Assembly (NCBI RefSeq): GCF_010820565.1
Contig: NZ_JAAIJQ010000015.1
Coordinates: forward strand, 20,168-84,167
Reading direction: 5' to 3'
DNA from: Thiorhodococcus minor
Lineage (GTDB): Bacteria; Pseudomonadota; Gammaproteobacteria; Chromatiales; Chromatiaceae
Length of the DNA stretch: 64,000 nucleotides
Below the pieces are notes generated by a model. It saw only the letters and a program-made list of their open reading frames with translations, searched no databases and was not told where the DNA came from. Of this stretch, positions 7,098-16,112 are shown one piece after another; position 1 is the first letter of the stretch; each line of letters begins with the position of its first letter. The position numbers and the translations under genes were made by a program.

Positions 7098-9182
7098 ATG
7101 ACTCGACTCTTGTTTGCCGCCCTCGGCGTCCTCGCCAGCCCTGCGCTGGCCGAATCCTCCGCACAAGCGCTCTTTGGCTCGGAGCGGACCGTGAGCATCG
7201 CGACCGGACGCGCGCACCTCTATCGCACGGCGCCTGCCGTTGCCACCGTCATCACGGCCGAGGACATCCGTGACGGCGGCTTTCGCTCCGTCGTCGAGGC
7301 GCTGCGGTTGGTGCCCGGCTTCCATCTGGGCTTGACCAATGACTATTCCCCGAACGTCCTGGTGCGCGGTTTCTCAAGTCTTGGCTCGGGCAATCTGCTG
7401 GTGCTGCTCGACGGGGTGGCTCAGACAGACCTGATCCTGGGCAACCCACTCAATGTCCTGGGGACCATCCCCATGGATGCCATTGAGCGGATCGAGGTGA
7501 CAAGGGGGCCGGGCTCCTCGGTGTTCGGCGCGGATGCCTTCTCGGGGGTGGTCAATGTGATCACGCGCAAACGGGTGGACCAGCAGCAGCTCACATTGAG
7601 CGGCGGCTCGGAGGGCACGCGTGACGGACGGCTGCTGGTTGGCGCGCACGACGATCGGGCGGATCTGGTCATCAGCGCGGAGGTGATGGACAGCGACGGA
7701 CATACCCCCAGGATTCGCGCGGATCGGATGTCTGAGATCGATGCCGTGCTTGGGAGCGAATTCTCGCTGGCGCCAAGTCGAGTCAGCACCGACCAAGACA
7801 ATCTGGGTGTGCTCGCGAATGCGCGTCTTGGGCAGACACGCGCCATGCTGCGCCTCTCGCGCACGACCCAAGGGCTGGGTGCCGGGACACTGGGGGTGAT
7901 CGATCCGACCGGCGCGCGCACCCTGGAGACGGTCGAGGGACGCCTTGCGCGCGAGGTCCGGTTCAGCCAGCGGCTCGCGCTCACCCTGCAACTGGATGCT
8001 GCGCAGACGCGCTTGGACCTGGACGACGTGACCTGGTTTCCCGTATCGGGGCTCTTCTCCGACGGTTTGCAGTTCGACGCCTCGGCCGAGCAGGAGACTT
8101 GGCGCCTTCGCGCGGATCTCCGCTATGCGGCGACGGATCGGCATTTCATCACGGTCGGCTTGGGCGTCGAGCAGATCCGTTACGCGGTGGATGCGCTGGA
8201 GCTGAGCGGGCTGGCGTCTGCCGTCGCGGGCTTGGGGAGCCTCTCCGGCACGGGTGCGGCACTCAGTGCGTCGATGCTCAGTGATCCGCTGACCGGCTAT
8301 GCGAGCGGGCTGGCACAGCTCCTGTCTGCCGCTGCGACGGGGGACGACGACGATGGCCATCGTCGGCTCTCATGGGTGTACGTGCAAGACGAGTGGCTGG
8401 TTGCTCCGAAATGGTCGCTGACCTGGGGCGCACGGCTCGACGACTACACGGACGTCGGCACGCAGGTCAGCCCGCGCGCGGTGCTGGTCTGGACGCCGCT
8501 GCCGGAATGGACCGCAAAGGTGCTTTATGGCGAGGGTTTTCGCGCGCCGACGCTGCTGGAGACGCAGAACGGCCTGTCACCCGTCTATCTGGCGAACGCC
8601 GAGCTTGAATCCGAGCGCCTGCGTACCTTCGAGCTGGCACTCCAGTATCAGCCCCATCCCGATCTGGCGCTCGGGCTGAATCTCTTCCGCCACGAGACGG
8701 TGGATCAGATTCGTCACCAGAATCGCACCCTCTACGCCGAGGCCGAGAACGTCGGTCACCAGGTCGGCCAGGGCGGCGAGCTCGAGGCGCGCTGGGCACC
8801 CTCGCGCAACCTGCTGCTGCGTGGCTGGTACGCCTACCAGTACAACACGGACGAAACGACGGGGGAGGACGCCGGCTACAGCCCGCACCACCGGTTCTAT
8901 GGTGCGCTGCAGGTTCGCCGAGGCCGGACCTTCTTCAATCTCCAGGGGATGTACGTCGGCGACCGCGCCCGCGTGGCGGAAGATACGCGCGACGAAGCAC
9001 CTGAATACGGCCAGCTCGACCTGCTCATCCGTCATGACCTGACCAAGCAGGTCTCCCTGCAGCTCGACATCCGCAACCTCCTGAACGGCAATCTGGAGGA
9101 GGCCTCGGCCGGGACCTCGTTGCCGCAGGATCTGCCGTTGGCGAGCCGGACGTTCTATGGGTCGATCGAAGTGCGGTTCTAG
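7098..9182 (+). CDS. TonB-dependent outer membrane receptor
   Basis: A 694-residue protein with a signal peptide at 1-18 (LLFAALGVLASPALA). The plug domain is at about 35-150 (APAVATVITAEDIRDGG, VLVRGFSS, IERIEVTRGPGSSVFGADAF). A 22-strand barrel follows and ends in the aromatic terminus RTFYGSIEVRF. The plug is BtuB/colicin-I-receptor-like. The substrate is not evident; siderophore, cobalamin or metal complexes are typical. It lies 6 bp after the kinase and so is the last gene of the sensory operon. The phytochelatin-synthase-like gene opposite makes a metal-related role conceivable (inference). Confidence 0.88.
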   Translation: MTRLLFAALGVLASPALAESSAQALFGSERTVSIATGRAHLYRTAPAVATVITAEDIRDGGFRSVVEALRLVPGFHLGLTNDYSPNVLVRGFSSLGSGNLLVLLDGVAQTDLILGNPLNVLGTIPMDAIERIEVTRGPGSSVFGADAFSGVVNVITRKRVDQQQLTLSGGSEGTRDGRLLVGAHDDRADLVISAEVMDSDGHTPRIRADRMSEIDAVLGSEFSLAPSRVSTDQDNLGVLANARLGQTRAMLRLSRTTQGLGAGTLGVIDPTGARTLETVEGRLAREVRFSQRLALTLQLDAAQTRLDLDDVTWFPVSGLFSDGLQFDASAEQETWRLRADLRYAATDRHFITVGLGVEQIRYAVDALELSGLASAVAGLGSLSGTGAALSASMLSDPLTGYASGLAQLLSAAATGDDDDGHRRLSWVYVQDEWLVAPKWSLTWGARLDDYTDVGTQVSPRAVLVWTPLPEWTAKVLYGEGFRAPTLLETQNGLSPVYLANAELESERLRTFELALQYQPHPDLALGLNLFRHETVDQIRHQNRTLYAEAENVGHQVGQGGELEARWAPSRNLLLRGWYAYQYNTDETTGEDAGYSPHHRFYGALQVRRGRTFFNLQGMYVGDRARVAEDTRDEAPEYGQLDLLIRHDLTKQVSLQLDIRNLLNGNLEEASAGTSLPQDLPLASRTFYGSIEVRF

Positions 9183-9372
9183 ACAGGAATGCACCTCACT
9201 GGGCAGCGATTCTTCCCAACTCGTATCGTCTTAGGTCGCGGATTTCGTTATCCGATCGTGCGCACGGTCGGTTTAAGCGAAAGTTGTGGCGCTGAATTCG
9301 CTCATCGAGCTTATGCCTTGCAGCTTGCGCCTGTCGCGCTGGCGTGGCAACACCGATTTGAGCACCTAGCGC

Positions 9373-9580
9373 ATGAGAAAGCTTGAGATTACAAAGGCCG
9401 CGGCCTTCCTGCAGATGGGCTCGGATATGCTACGAGAGCGGGCGGTTGCTGGCGAACTTCCGGACGCCAAGCCCAGCAAGACGCGCGTTTTCTGCAAGAA
9501 GACCTAGCCGCGGGGTCGCGTTCTTTGTACGCTGATCCTGCGCGAGCGGCAGAGCCGAGCAGGAGGATCAACACATGCTC
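9373..9580 (+). pseudogene. Excisionase-like HTH protein, frameshifted
   Basis: The intact part, 9373-9507, encodes 44 residues: a MerR/excisionase-type helix-turn-helix (KAAAFLQMGSDMLRERAVAG, then ELPDAKPSKTRVF) that stops abruptly at TAG 9505-9507. One nucleotide frame shift near 9490 restores the expected continuation FLQEDLAAGSRSLYADPARA, which is the usual C-terminus of these integrase-adjacent proteins and runs into the integrase start. A single-base deletion has therefore probably destroyed the gene. Such proteins usually direct excision of the element, so its loss may have locked the element in the chromosome. The 9183-9372 stretch before it shows no gene. Confidence 0.65.
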
Positions 9581-10603
9581 TACCGCCGAAAGAACAGCCG
9601 TTGCTGGTGGGTTCGCTTCACCACACCAGACGGCAAGGAAATACGACGAAGCACTGGCACGGAGGACAAGAAAGACGCCGAAGAGTTCGAGGCGAAGCTG
9701 AAGCAGGAGCTTTGGCGGGTTGCCCGGTTGGGGGAAAAGCCCAAGCGCACATGGCAAGAAGCGGTAGTCCGATGGTTAGAAGAGACTGAGCACAAGGCGA
9801 GCCGGCAGGACGATATCAACCTACTCCGCTGGCTTGACTCACACCTCGGGTCCCTCTTTCTCAATGACATTACCACGGACAAGATCGACCAAGTGGCACG
9901 TGCTCGAAGTGGAACAGCGCCAGCAACCAAGAACCGCATGGTTGCACTGATCCGCGCCATATTGCGACGTGCCGAACGTCAGTGGGGCTGGATCGATCGG
10001 GCGCCGTCTGTGCGGACTTATGCCGAGCCGGGCTTACGCATTCGCTGGCTTACCCGTGACGAAGCCGACCGACTGCTGAAGGAATTGCCCGAGCACTTGG
10101 CCGACATGGCGCGGTTCACGCTGGCTACGGGACTGCGGCGCGCCAATGTTACCGGGCTGGAATGGGGGCAGGTCGATCTCAGCCGCCGGGTGGCCTGGAT
10201 TCATCCTGATCAGGCAAAAGCCCGACGGGCGATCGGGGTGCCGCTAAACAACGATGCCGTGCTGGTTCTTCGGCCCTGGATCGGGCGCCATGATCGCTGG
10301 GTGTTCACGTACAAAGGGAATCGGATAACCCAGGTTTCAACAGCTGCATGGTACAAGGCACTGGAGCGCGCCGGTATCGAGGATTTTCGCTGGCACGATC
10401 TCCGGCACACCTGGGCATCCTGGCACGTTCAGGAAGGAACTCCGCTTCAGGATTTGATGCAGCTTGGGGGTTGGTCGAGCTATGACATGGTGCTCAGATA
10501 TGCGCACTTAGCGCCTGAGCACTTGGCCGAGCACGCGGCACGCATCGAACGTTCCCGCACATTAACCGGCACACCGTCGAAGCCTGAAACGATAAGCCAT
10601 TGA
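9575..10603 (+). CDS. Tyrosine recombinase / integrase of the tRNA-Thr element
   Basis: A 342-residue phage-type integrase. The N-terminal arm-binding region begins LYRRKNSRCWWVRFTTPDGK. The SAM-like core-binding domain is at about 60-150 and the catalytic domain from 165. Catalytic residues are recognisable: Arg in TGLRRANVTGLEW, HxxR in WHDLRHTWASW, Trp in LGGWSS and Tyr in LRYAHLAPEHL. A good AGGAGG site precedes ATG 9575. The stop codon lies only 5 bp from the 3' end of tRNA-Thr(CGT), the expected attachment site, so the integrated element lies to the left. It probably belongs with the ICE genes at the left edge of the window. Confidence 0.88.
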   Translation: MLYRRKNSRCWWVRFTTPDGKEIRRSTGTEDKKDAEEFEAKLKQELWRVARLGEKPKRTWQEAVVRWLEETEHKASRQDDINLLRWLDSHLGSLFLNDITTDKIDQVARARSGTAPATKNRMVALIRAILRRAERQWGWIDRAPSVRTYAEPGLRIRWLTRDEADRLLKELPEHLADMARFTLATGLRRANVTGLEWGQVDLSRRVAWIHPDQAKARRAIGVPLNNDAVLVLRPWIGRHDRWVFTYKGNRITQVSTAAWYKALERAGIEDFRWHDLRHTWASWHVQEGTPLQDLMQLGGWSSYDMVLRYAHLAPEHLAEHAARIERSRTLTGTPSKPETISH

Positions 10604-10608
10604 TTTTA

Positions 10609-10684
<76 letters not shown>

Positions 10685-10748
10685 AGCTAAGCCTGTCATG
10701 GTACCGAAGCGGGTCTCGATTCTCAACCCATTGCAGTTGCGCGTTGGC

Positions 10749-11834
10749 TCAGCGAGGCGCATTCAGGGCGTAGGGGCTGGGGTCTAGGATGGGGGTGTGG
10801 TCGAGTGCCAGGTCGGCGATGAGGCGGGCGGAGGCGGGTCCGGTCACCAGGCCGTTGCGGTAGTGGCCGGCGTTGAAGTAGAGCCCTGATATCCCCGGGT
10901 AGGGGCCGATGTAGGGGATGCCGCTTGGCGACCCCGGCCGCAGGCCGGCCCAGTGGTCCTCGATCGGGGTGCGTTTGAGCACGGGGAAGAGGTCCACGGC
11001 ATTCCTGTAGAGCGCCTCTTTGTCTTCCGCCGTCGTGCTCTTGGAGAAGCCGGCGTGCTCGATGGTGCTGCCGAAGAGGACGCGTCCATCCCGGCGCGGG
11101 ATGGCGTAGTGACTGTCGCGCAGGGTGATATGGCTGATCTGTCCGGGCTTGCCGTAGAAGAGAATCATTTGGCCGCGCACCGGCTTGATCTCGGGCTTGT
11201 TGTCGAGCTGCTCGAGCAGCTTGGCGGTCCAGGCCCCGGCGCAGACGATGGTTTGCTCGGCCTCGATGCGGCCCTTCGGCGTGCGCACGCCGATCGCGCG
11301 GTCGCCGTCGATGAGCAGCTCCAGGACTTCCTCGCGCTCGCGCAGCTGGATGCGCTTCTCCAGATAGCGGCGTACGGCCTTGGACAGGCGCGGCGTGCGC
11401 AGCTGCCGGATCTCGGGAAAGCGCAGGGCGCACTCGGGCGCTAGGCCGAGCTCGGGCTCGATCTGGTGGAGTCTGCCCCTGTCGAGGATTTCCAGGGGCT
11501 GGCCGAAGCGCTCGCTCCAGCCGCGGGCGAGGTCGCGCTCCGCGCTGTCCAAGATCAGCATGCCGCTCTTGGTCAGCTCGGGATCCACCCCGGTGGTGTC
11601 GAGGAGCTCGGTCGTCAGGCCGGGATAGACCTTCTGGCTCCAGCTCGCCAGGAGCGTTACGGCATCAGGGGATTGCCAAGGATAGAGCGGCGAGAGAATT
11701 CCGCCGCCCGCCCAGGAGGACTCGCGGCCGGTCTGCCCCATCTCGACGAGCGTTACCTCGGCTCCCGCGGTCATCAGCTCTTTCGCCGTCAGCAGTCCGA
11801 TGATGCCGCCACCGATGACTAGCACTTCGCTCAT
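10749..11834 (-). CDS. thiO: Glycine oxidase ThiO (thiamine biosynthesis)
   Basis: A 361-residue FAD-dependent amine oxidase of the DAO family. The N-terminal dinucleotide-binding motif is VIGGGIIGLLTAKEL. The block GRESSWAGGGILSPLYPW is typical of ThiO, and the C-terminal FAD-contacting region is GLRPGSPSGIPYIGPYP then GLYFNAGHYRNGL. ThiO oxidises glycine to iminoglycine (dehydroglycine), which is used in making the thiazole ring of thiamine. The length matches the family. No other thi genes are adjacent. It is read in the same direction as ispH, 57 bp downstream of it, so they may share a transcript. Confidence 0.85.
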   Translation of the reverse strand: MSEVLVIGGGIIGLLTAKELMTAGAEVTLVEMGQTGRESSWAGGGILSPLYPWQSPDAVTLLASWSQKVYPGLTTELLDTTGVDPELTKSGMLILDSAERDLARGWSERFGQPLEILDRGRLHQIEPELGLAPECALRFPEIRQLRTPRLSKAVRRYLEKRIQLREREEVLELLIDGDRAIGVRTPKGRIEAEQTIVCAGAWTAKLLEQLDNKPEIKPVRGQMILFYGKPGQISHITLRDSHYAIPRRDGRVLFGSTIEHAGFSKSTTAEDKEALYRNAVDLFPVLKRTPIEDHWAGLRPGSPSGIPYIGPYPGISGLYFNAGHYRNGLVTGPASARLIADLALDHTPILDPSPYALNAPR

Positions 11835-11891
11835 AACAAGAACCTGGGGAGGGTGGCCGATGGTGGCGCTTGCCCGTTCGCGAGCTCGCGA

Positions 11892-12842
11892 TCAGGCCGG
11901 GGCCTCGTCTGTATCCTGGGCGAGCTCGCGCGGCAGCGGGAAGACGACCTGCTCGCGAATGCCCGCCTGCTCCTCGACGTGCTCCGCGCCCCATTCCTTC
12001 AGCTGGGCGACCACACGCTCGACTAGGACCTCTGGCGCGGATGCACCCGCAGTCAGGCCGATGCGCTTGGCATCCGCGAGCCAGTCCTGCTGCATGTCTT
12101 GAGGTCCGTCGATGAGGTAGGCCCTGCAGCCCTGCCGCTCGGCAAGCTCGCGCAGCCGGTTTGAGTTCGAGCTGTTGGGCGAGCCGACGACGAAGAGCAG
12201 CTCGGAGCGCGCCGCGAGATCGCGCACGGCGTCCTGGCGATTCTGCGTGGCATAGCAGATGTCGCTCTTCTTCGGACCCTGGATGTCGGGGAATCGGGCC
12301 TGCAGCGCGGCGATGATCTCTCGGCTGTCGTCCATGGAGAGGGTCGTCTGGGTGACGTAGGCGAGACGCGTGGGATCGGGGACCGCGATCGTCTCGACAT
12401 CCTTCGCCGTTTCGACGAGCTGGATGCTGCCGGCACCCGAGCACTGCCCGAGGGTCCCCTCCACCTCTGGGTGACCCCGGTGGCCGATGAGGATGACGGA
12501 CATCCCGTTCTTGCAGTGACGCGCGACCTCGAGGTGGACCTTGGTGACGAGCGGGCAGGTCGCATCGAAGAGGCGAAGCGCTCTCGCCTCCGCCGCCTGA
12601 CGGACGCTCTGAGGGACACCATGGGCGCTGAAGACCAGGGTGGCCCCGTCCGGCACGTCCGCAAGGTCCTCGATGAAGATGGCGCCGCGCTCGCGCAGTC
12701 CGTCGACCACGAATTTGTTGTGGACGACCTCATGGCGCACATAGATCGGGGCGCCATAGATCTCCAGCACGCGCTCCACGATAGCGATGGCGCGATCGAC
12801 GCCGGCACAGAATCCACGGGGGTTGGCAAGGCTGATGTTCAT
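11892..12842 (-). CDS. ispH: 4-hydroxy-3-methylbut-2-enyl diphosphate reductase
   Basis: A 316-residue enzyme of the non-mevalonate isoprenoid pathway. It reduces HMBPP to IPP and DMAPP with a [4Fe-4S] cluster. The start at 12842 gives the canonical N-terminus [19 protein letters not shown]. The three cluster ligands are visible as Cys12 (GFCAGV), Cys96 (ATCPLV) and Cys196 ([11 protein letters not shown]). Conserved HGVP and [11 protein letters not shown] blocks are present. The open frame continues upstream to 13046, but nothing there resembles the family. In many gammaproteobacteria ispH follows an FKBP gene, as here, although a 0.4-kb gap now separates them. Confidence 0.95.
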   Translation of the reverse strand: MNISLANPRGFCAGVDRAIAIVERVLEIYGAPIYVRHEVVHNKFVVDGLRERGAIFIEDLADVPDGATLVFSAHGVPQSVRQAAEARALRLFDATCPLVTKVHLEVARHCKNGMSVILIGHRGHPEVEGTLGQCSGAGSIQLVETAKDVETIAVPDPTRLAYVTQTTLSMDDSREIIAALQARFPDIQGPKKSDICYATQNRQDAVRDLAARSELLFVVGSPNSSNSNRLRELAERQGCRAYLIDGPQDMQQDWLADAKRIGLTAGASAPEVLVERVVAQLKEWGAEHVEEQAGIREQVVFPLPRELAQDTDEAPA

Positions 12843-13245
12843 AGTCGCAAAGGATAGGGAAAGCGGGTTGGTGGAAACAGATGGCGTGATTGGGGTTTTG
12901 TATGGTGATTGGTGTTCTTGCGGCGGCTGACCGAAGGCGCAGGGGCTCGACCAACTGGGATTCGCTTTGCCCTCGCGAATGCCCATGCGCCTAGCTCCAA
13001 GTCTTACGCCAAGCTGCGATCCCATCATTGATGCGGGCAGCATCATTGCTGGGAGTGTCGGCCTCCAGGCCGACGCCTGTTGACCTGGAGGTCAAGACTC
13101 CGAGCTTGGCCCGTTGTTGCGCTGTTGGAGTTGCGGAGCCTCAGCGTCAGGGGCTCGCGGGACAGTGCCGCGGAGGCGCGCACAGCGGGGGACGCCCCAC
13201 GGCAATCTACCCTGCGGCTATCGCCTTGTCACACCGGGCTGGCTG
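12843..13245. other. Non-coding gap with two strong palindromes
   Basis: No credible gene. Two adjacent dyads stand out: GTCGGCCT (13057-13064) pairs with AGGCCGAC (13067-13074), and TTGACCT (13080-13086) pairs with AGGTCAA (13089-13095), each with a 2-bp centre. They may be a repeat-derived element or a processing site between fkpB and ispH. Confidence 0.4.
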
Positions 13246-13707
13246 TCATGCCGGGTCTGTCAGCAGCTTTAGGCGCAGCGTCAGTCGCTGCCGGCAAAAG
13301 GGGTGATTGAAGTCGACCTGCACGCGCTCCCCGTCGACGGCAAGCACGGTGCCTGTCGTTTCGTGGCCGCCCGGGATGGTGAAGTAGATGACCGCGCCTG
13401 GTGTCGGCTCGGCATGGGGAGGAAAGTCGCTCCGCTTCATCCAGTGACGGTTCGCTTCGTCATAGGGTCCGAAGAGATCCGGACCCTCGGCAATGATGGT
13501 CGTCTCGACGCCGGGACTCAGGTCGTGCAAGCGGGACTCGAGGGCGGGCGCCACCGTGCCGTCGCCAATGCGCCAGACCAGTGGCTCGTCGTCGAAGGTC
13601 GATAGCGCGACGGTGCCGTCGTCCAGGCGGGCCTCGAGGTGAAGCCGGATTTCGCGGTTGAGCCGCGCGTCACGGCGGCTAGCCGGAGGCTTCGCGGGTA
13701 TGCTCAT
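13246..13707 (-). CDS. FKBP-type peptidyl-prolyl isomerase, SlpA/FkpB-like
   Basis: A 153-residue cytoplasmic prolyl isomerase of the SlyD/SlpA type. The FKBP half shows LEARLDDGTVALSTFDDEP and VAPALESRLHDLSPG. An inserted flap holds FGPYDEANRHWMKRSDFP, and the C-terminal strand is VDFNHPFCRQRLTLRLKLL; DFNHP is the family signature (usually DFNHPLAG). ATG 13707 is preferred over the TTG two codons upstream. It is upstream of ispH in the same direction, the common fkpB-ispH order. A His-rich metal-binding tail like that of SlyD is absent, favouring SlpA/FkpB. Confidence 0.8.
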   Translation of the reverse strand: MSIPAKPPASRRDARLNREIRLHLEARLDDGTVALSTFDDEPLVWRIGDGTVAPALESRLHDLSPGVETTIIAEGPDLFGPYDEANRHWMKRSDFPPHAEPTPGAVIYFTIPGGHETTGTVLAVDGERVQVDFNHPFCRQRLTLRLKLLTDPA

Positions 13708-13760
13708 CTGCAAGGAGTCTCGGCACCTCTGGATTCGGTCCCGATCGGTCTCGGCATCGC

Positions 13761-13901
13761 CTAGACGAGCAGCTCCTGCGTCACGAAGAGATAGCCGAGG
13801 GAGATGGCGACGACCGCGATCGCGACATAGGGGAGTAGAATGCAGATGCCTGGCAGATCGTTGCAGACTTTACTGTATTTGCACAGCGTACAGTTCTTCA
13901 T
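13761..13901 (-). CDS. Small cysteine-containing membrane protein (46 aa)
   Basis: A short ORF. The N-terminus is MKNCTLCKYSKVCNDLPGIC, with four Cys in a C-x2-C-x5-C-x6-C pattern. One hydrophobic helix follows (LLPYVAIAVVAISLGYLFV), ending TQELLV. It has a clear AGGAAGGA ribosome site about 7 nt before the ATG. The cysteine arrangement suggests a metal or Fe-S site at the membrane face, but no function is known to me. The start, ribosome site and clean helix make a chance ORF unlikely. Confidence 0.7.
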   Translation of the reverse strand: MKNCTLCKYSKVCNDLPGICILLPYVAIAVVAISLGYLFVTQELLV

Positions 13902-14059
13902 ACCCCGTCCTTCCTCAGTCTTGCGCTCAAGCTCCGCTGCTGGAGAGAAGCCCCAGGTGTCGGCTAGCGAATAACCCCGCTGCCGAGGAGGGGTATCCTC
14001 ACTCAGATGCCGTCAGTAATCAATGCGTTTCTTATATTCTGACGATTGCAGCAAAGGCC

Positions 14060-14194
14060 ATGCGTGGGATGGTGATCTCTGATGATTGCGTGCCCGAGGC
14101 GGACCCGACTGGGGCGGCGCTAGGCGATGCTAACAACCCCGATCTGGATGATCCGCGCGTGATCAGCCAAGAGAGACAGCAGGTGATCCAATGA
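14060..14194 (+). CDS. Short acidic leader ORF coupled to rimO (tentative)
   Basis: A 44-codon reading frame (N-terminus [16 protein letters not shown]) whose TGA overlaps the rimO ATG as ATGA, an arrangement suited to translational coupling. It is rich in acidic residues and has no recognisable domain. No convincing ribosome site precedes it. It may be a leader peptide or a chance ORF. Confidence 0.25.
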   Translation: MRGMVISDDCVPEADPTGAALGDANNPDLDDPRVISQERQQVIQ

Positions 14195-15528
14195 CCCAGC
14201 TTCAATCCGGCTCCGAGCTCCCTCGTGTCGGTTTCGTCAGCCTCGGCTGCCCAAAGGCGACCGTCGACTCCGAGCGCATTCTGACTCAGCTGCGTGCCGA
14301 GGGCTACGCGATTCAGTCGAGCTACCTTGGTGCCGACCTGGTCATCGTCAATACCTGCGGCTTCATCGATGCGGCGGTGGACGAATCACTGTCTGCGATC
14401 GGCGAGGCGCTGTCCGAGAACGGCCGCGTGATCGTGACGGGCTGCCTGGGTGCGCGGGCCGAGCTGGTACGCCGCGAGCATCCGGAGGTTCTGGCGGTCA
14501 CGGGGCCGCATGCCTTGCCTGAAGTGATGGACGCCGTGCACGCGCGCCTGCCGGCACCGCATGATCCCTTCACCAGCCTGATCCCGCCGCAGGGGGTGCG
14601 GCTGACGCCGCCGCATCTTGCCTATCTGAAGATCTCCGAGGGGTGCAATCACAGCTGCAGCTTCTGCATTATCCCGAGCTTGCGCGGGGACCTCGTGAGC
14701 CGCGGGATCGGCGATGTGCTCGATGAGGCGCAACAGCTGGTCGACGCTGGCGTGCGCGAGCTCTTGGTGGTCTCGCAGGACACCAGCGCCTATGGCCTCG
14801 ATCTGCGGCATCGGCCGGATTTCTGGGGCGGCCGCCCCTTGAAGACGCACATCACCGAGCTGGCGAGCGCGCTCGGCGAGCTCCCGGCCTGGACGCGGCT
14901 CCACTACGTCTATCCCTATCCCCACGTCGATGCGCTCATTCCCCTCATGGCGGAAGGGCGCATCCTGCCCTATCTGGACATGCCCTTGCAGCACGGCAGC
15001 GAGCGGGTGCTCAAGGCGATGCGGCGCCCGGCCGCGACCGAGAAGGTCCTGGAGCGTCTCGCGCGCTGGCGGGCCGACTGCCCGGAGCTGGTCCTGCGCA
15101 GCACCTTCATCGTCGGATTTCCCGGCGAGACGGATGCGGACTTCGAAAACCTGCTCGACTTCCTCCGTGAGGCGCGCCTCGACCGGGTGGGCTGCTTCAG
15201 CTATTCGCCCGTCGCCGGCGCCACGGCCAATGCACTTCCAGACCAGGTCCCCGAGGCGGTCAAGGAGGAGCGGCGCGAGCGCTTCATGGCCGTTCAGGCG
15301 GAGATCAGCCGCGAGAAGCTGGCCGAGCGTGTCGGTCAGCGCCTGACCGTGCTGGTCGACGCGGTCGAGGAGGATGCCATCATCGCCCGCAGCTACGCGG
15401 ACGCACCCGAGATCGACGGCGAGGTGATCATTCCCGGAGCCTGGGAGATCGACGTGGGCGATTTCATCGAGGTCGAGGTCACGGAATCAGGAGACCACGA
15501 TCTTTGGGCAAGCCCGGTGGATGACTGA
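14191..15528 (+). CDS. rimO: Ribosomal protein S12 methylthiotransferase
   Basis: A 445-residue radical-SAM enzyme that methylthiolates Asp88 (Asp89) of ribosomal protein S12. The N-terminal UPF0004 domain carries cluster-binding cysteines in [20 protein letters not shown] and VTGCLGAR. The radical-SAM motif is C152-x3-C156-x2-C159 ([16 protein letters not shown]). The C-terminal TRAM domain begins about residue 380. PKATVDSE distinguishes RimO from MiaB. An AGCAGGTG ribosome site precedes ATG 14191. The gene ends before a perfect 14-bp hairpin. Confidence 0.95.
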   Translation: MTQLQSGSELPRVGFVSLGCPKATVDSERILTQLRAEGYAIQSSYLGADLVIVNTCGFIDAAVDESLSAIGEALSENGRVIVTGCLGARAELVRREHPEVLAVTGPHALPEVMDAVHARLPAPHDPFTSLIPPQGVRLTPPHLAYLKISEGCNHSCSFCIIPSLRGDLVSRGIGDVLDEAQQLVDAGVRELLVVSQDTSAYGLDLRHRPDFWGGRPLKTHITELASALGELPAWTRLHYVYPYPHVDALIPLMAEGRILPYLDMPLQHGSERVLKAMRRPAATEKVLERLARWRADCPELVLRSTFIVGFPGETDADFENLLDFLREARLDRVGCFSYSPVAGATANALPDQVPEAVKEERRERFMAVQAEISREKLAERVGQRLTVLVDAVEEDAIIARSYADAPEIDGEVIIPGAWEIDVGDFIEVEVTESGDHDLWASPVDD

Positions 15529-15576
15529 GGAAGGACGCTGAGCGGCAGTCTGAATACGGCGATCACCCGTCCTGTA

Positions 15577-15595
15577 GGGGCGAATTCATTCGCCT
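15577..15595. repeat. Short palindromic repeat (GGGCGAATTCATTCGCC)
   Basis: GGCGAAT and ATTCGCC pair around a short centre within GTAGGGGCGAATTCATTCGC. Elements of this kind are scattered between genes in Chromatiaceae genomes. It lies in the rimO 3' region. Confidence 0.4.
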
Positions 15596-15707
15596 TCTCG
15601 CCAGCGCTAAGGGCGGCTAAAGTCGCCCGGACGAGGTTCCTCAGGCGGCCTCCGAGTGCTGCGCCGAGAGGGAAAACACCTCGTTGGGTCCGAGGCGGGC
15701 GCTTGAC

Positions 15708-15741
15708 GCCTGCGCGGCCCCGTCTCCGGGGCCGCGCAGGC
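15708..15741. terminator. Perfect 14-bp stem hairpin between convergent genes
   Basis: Left arm 15708-15721 (GCCTGCGCGGCCCC) and right arm 15728-15741 are exactly complementary, with a 6-nt loop. It lies between rimO (+) and the DUF2892 gene (-), just beyond both stop codons, where a bidirectional terminator is expected. There is no U-run, so it may work with Rho or mainly stabilise the transcript 3' ends. Confidence 0.55.
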
Positions 15742-15744
15742 GGA

Positions 15745-15945
15745 TCAGAAGGCCGGACCGCTCTCCTTACCCACCTTGCGCAAGATGAGCGCGAGCGGAC
15801 AGAAGCCGGTGAAGGCCGACTGGAAGAGGTTGGCGCCGACGAAGGCGGTGAACCACAGCCAATAGGGGCTCACGAAGTAGGCGAGTCCGACGGAGATAAG
15901 GATGAAGGCGCCGGCGACGGCGAAAACGATGCGTTCGATTGTCAT
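15745..15945 (-). CDS. DUF2892 family small inner membrane protein
   Basis: A 66-residue protein with two membrane helices ([20 protein letters not shown] and [20 protein letters not shown]) followed by [11 protein letters not shown], the DUF2892/YgaP-tail signature (FTGFCPL). In other bacteria this unit is fused to or beside rhodanese domains; here it stands alone. ATG 15945 is the start that opens the domain, and upstream codons are not conserved-looking. The function is unknown, with a possible link to sulfur or persulfide handling by family association. Confidence 0.8.
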   Translation of the reverse strand: MTIERIVFAVAGAFILISVGLAYFVSPYWLWFTAFVGANLFQSAFTGFCPLALILRKVGKESGPAF

Positions 15946-16112
15946 GGAATTCTCTACACTTAGATGGTGATAATGCGTTAACACACAGATCATACTCAGC
16001 ACGGCCAGCCTTGTTCAACACGGCCGGCACTCCCTGAGCCTTGGTCGTTCATGGGCCGACACGACGACGCGCTAGCGGTCGCTTGGCCAAGCAGATTCGG
16101 ACGGCGGTAACC

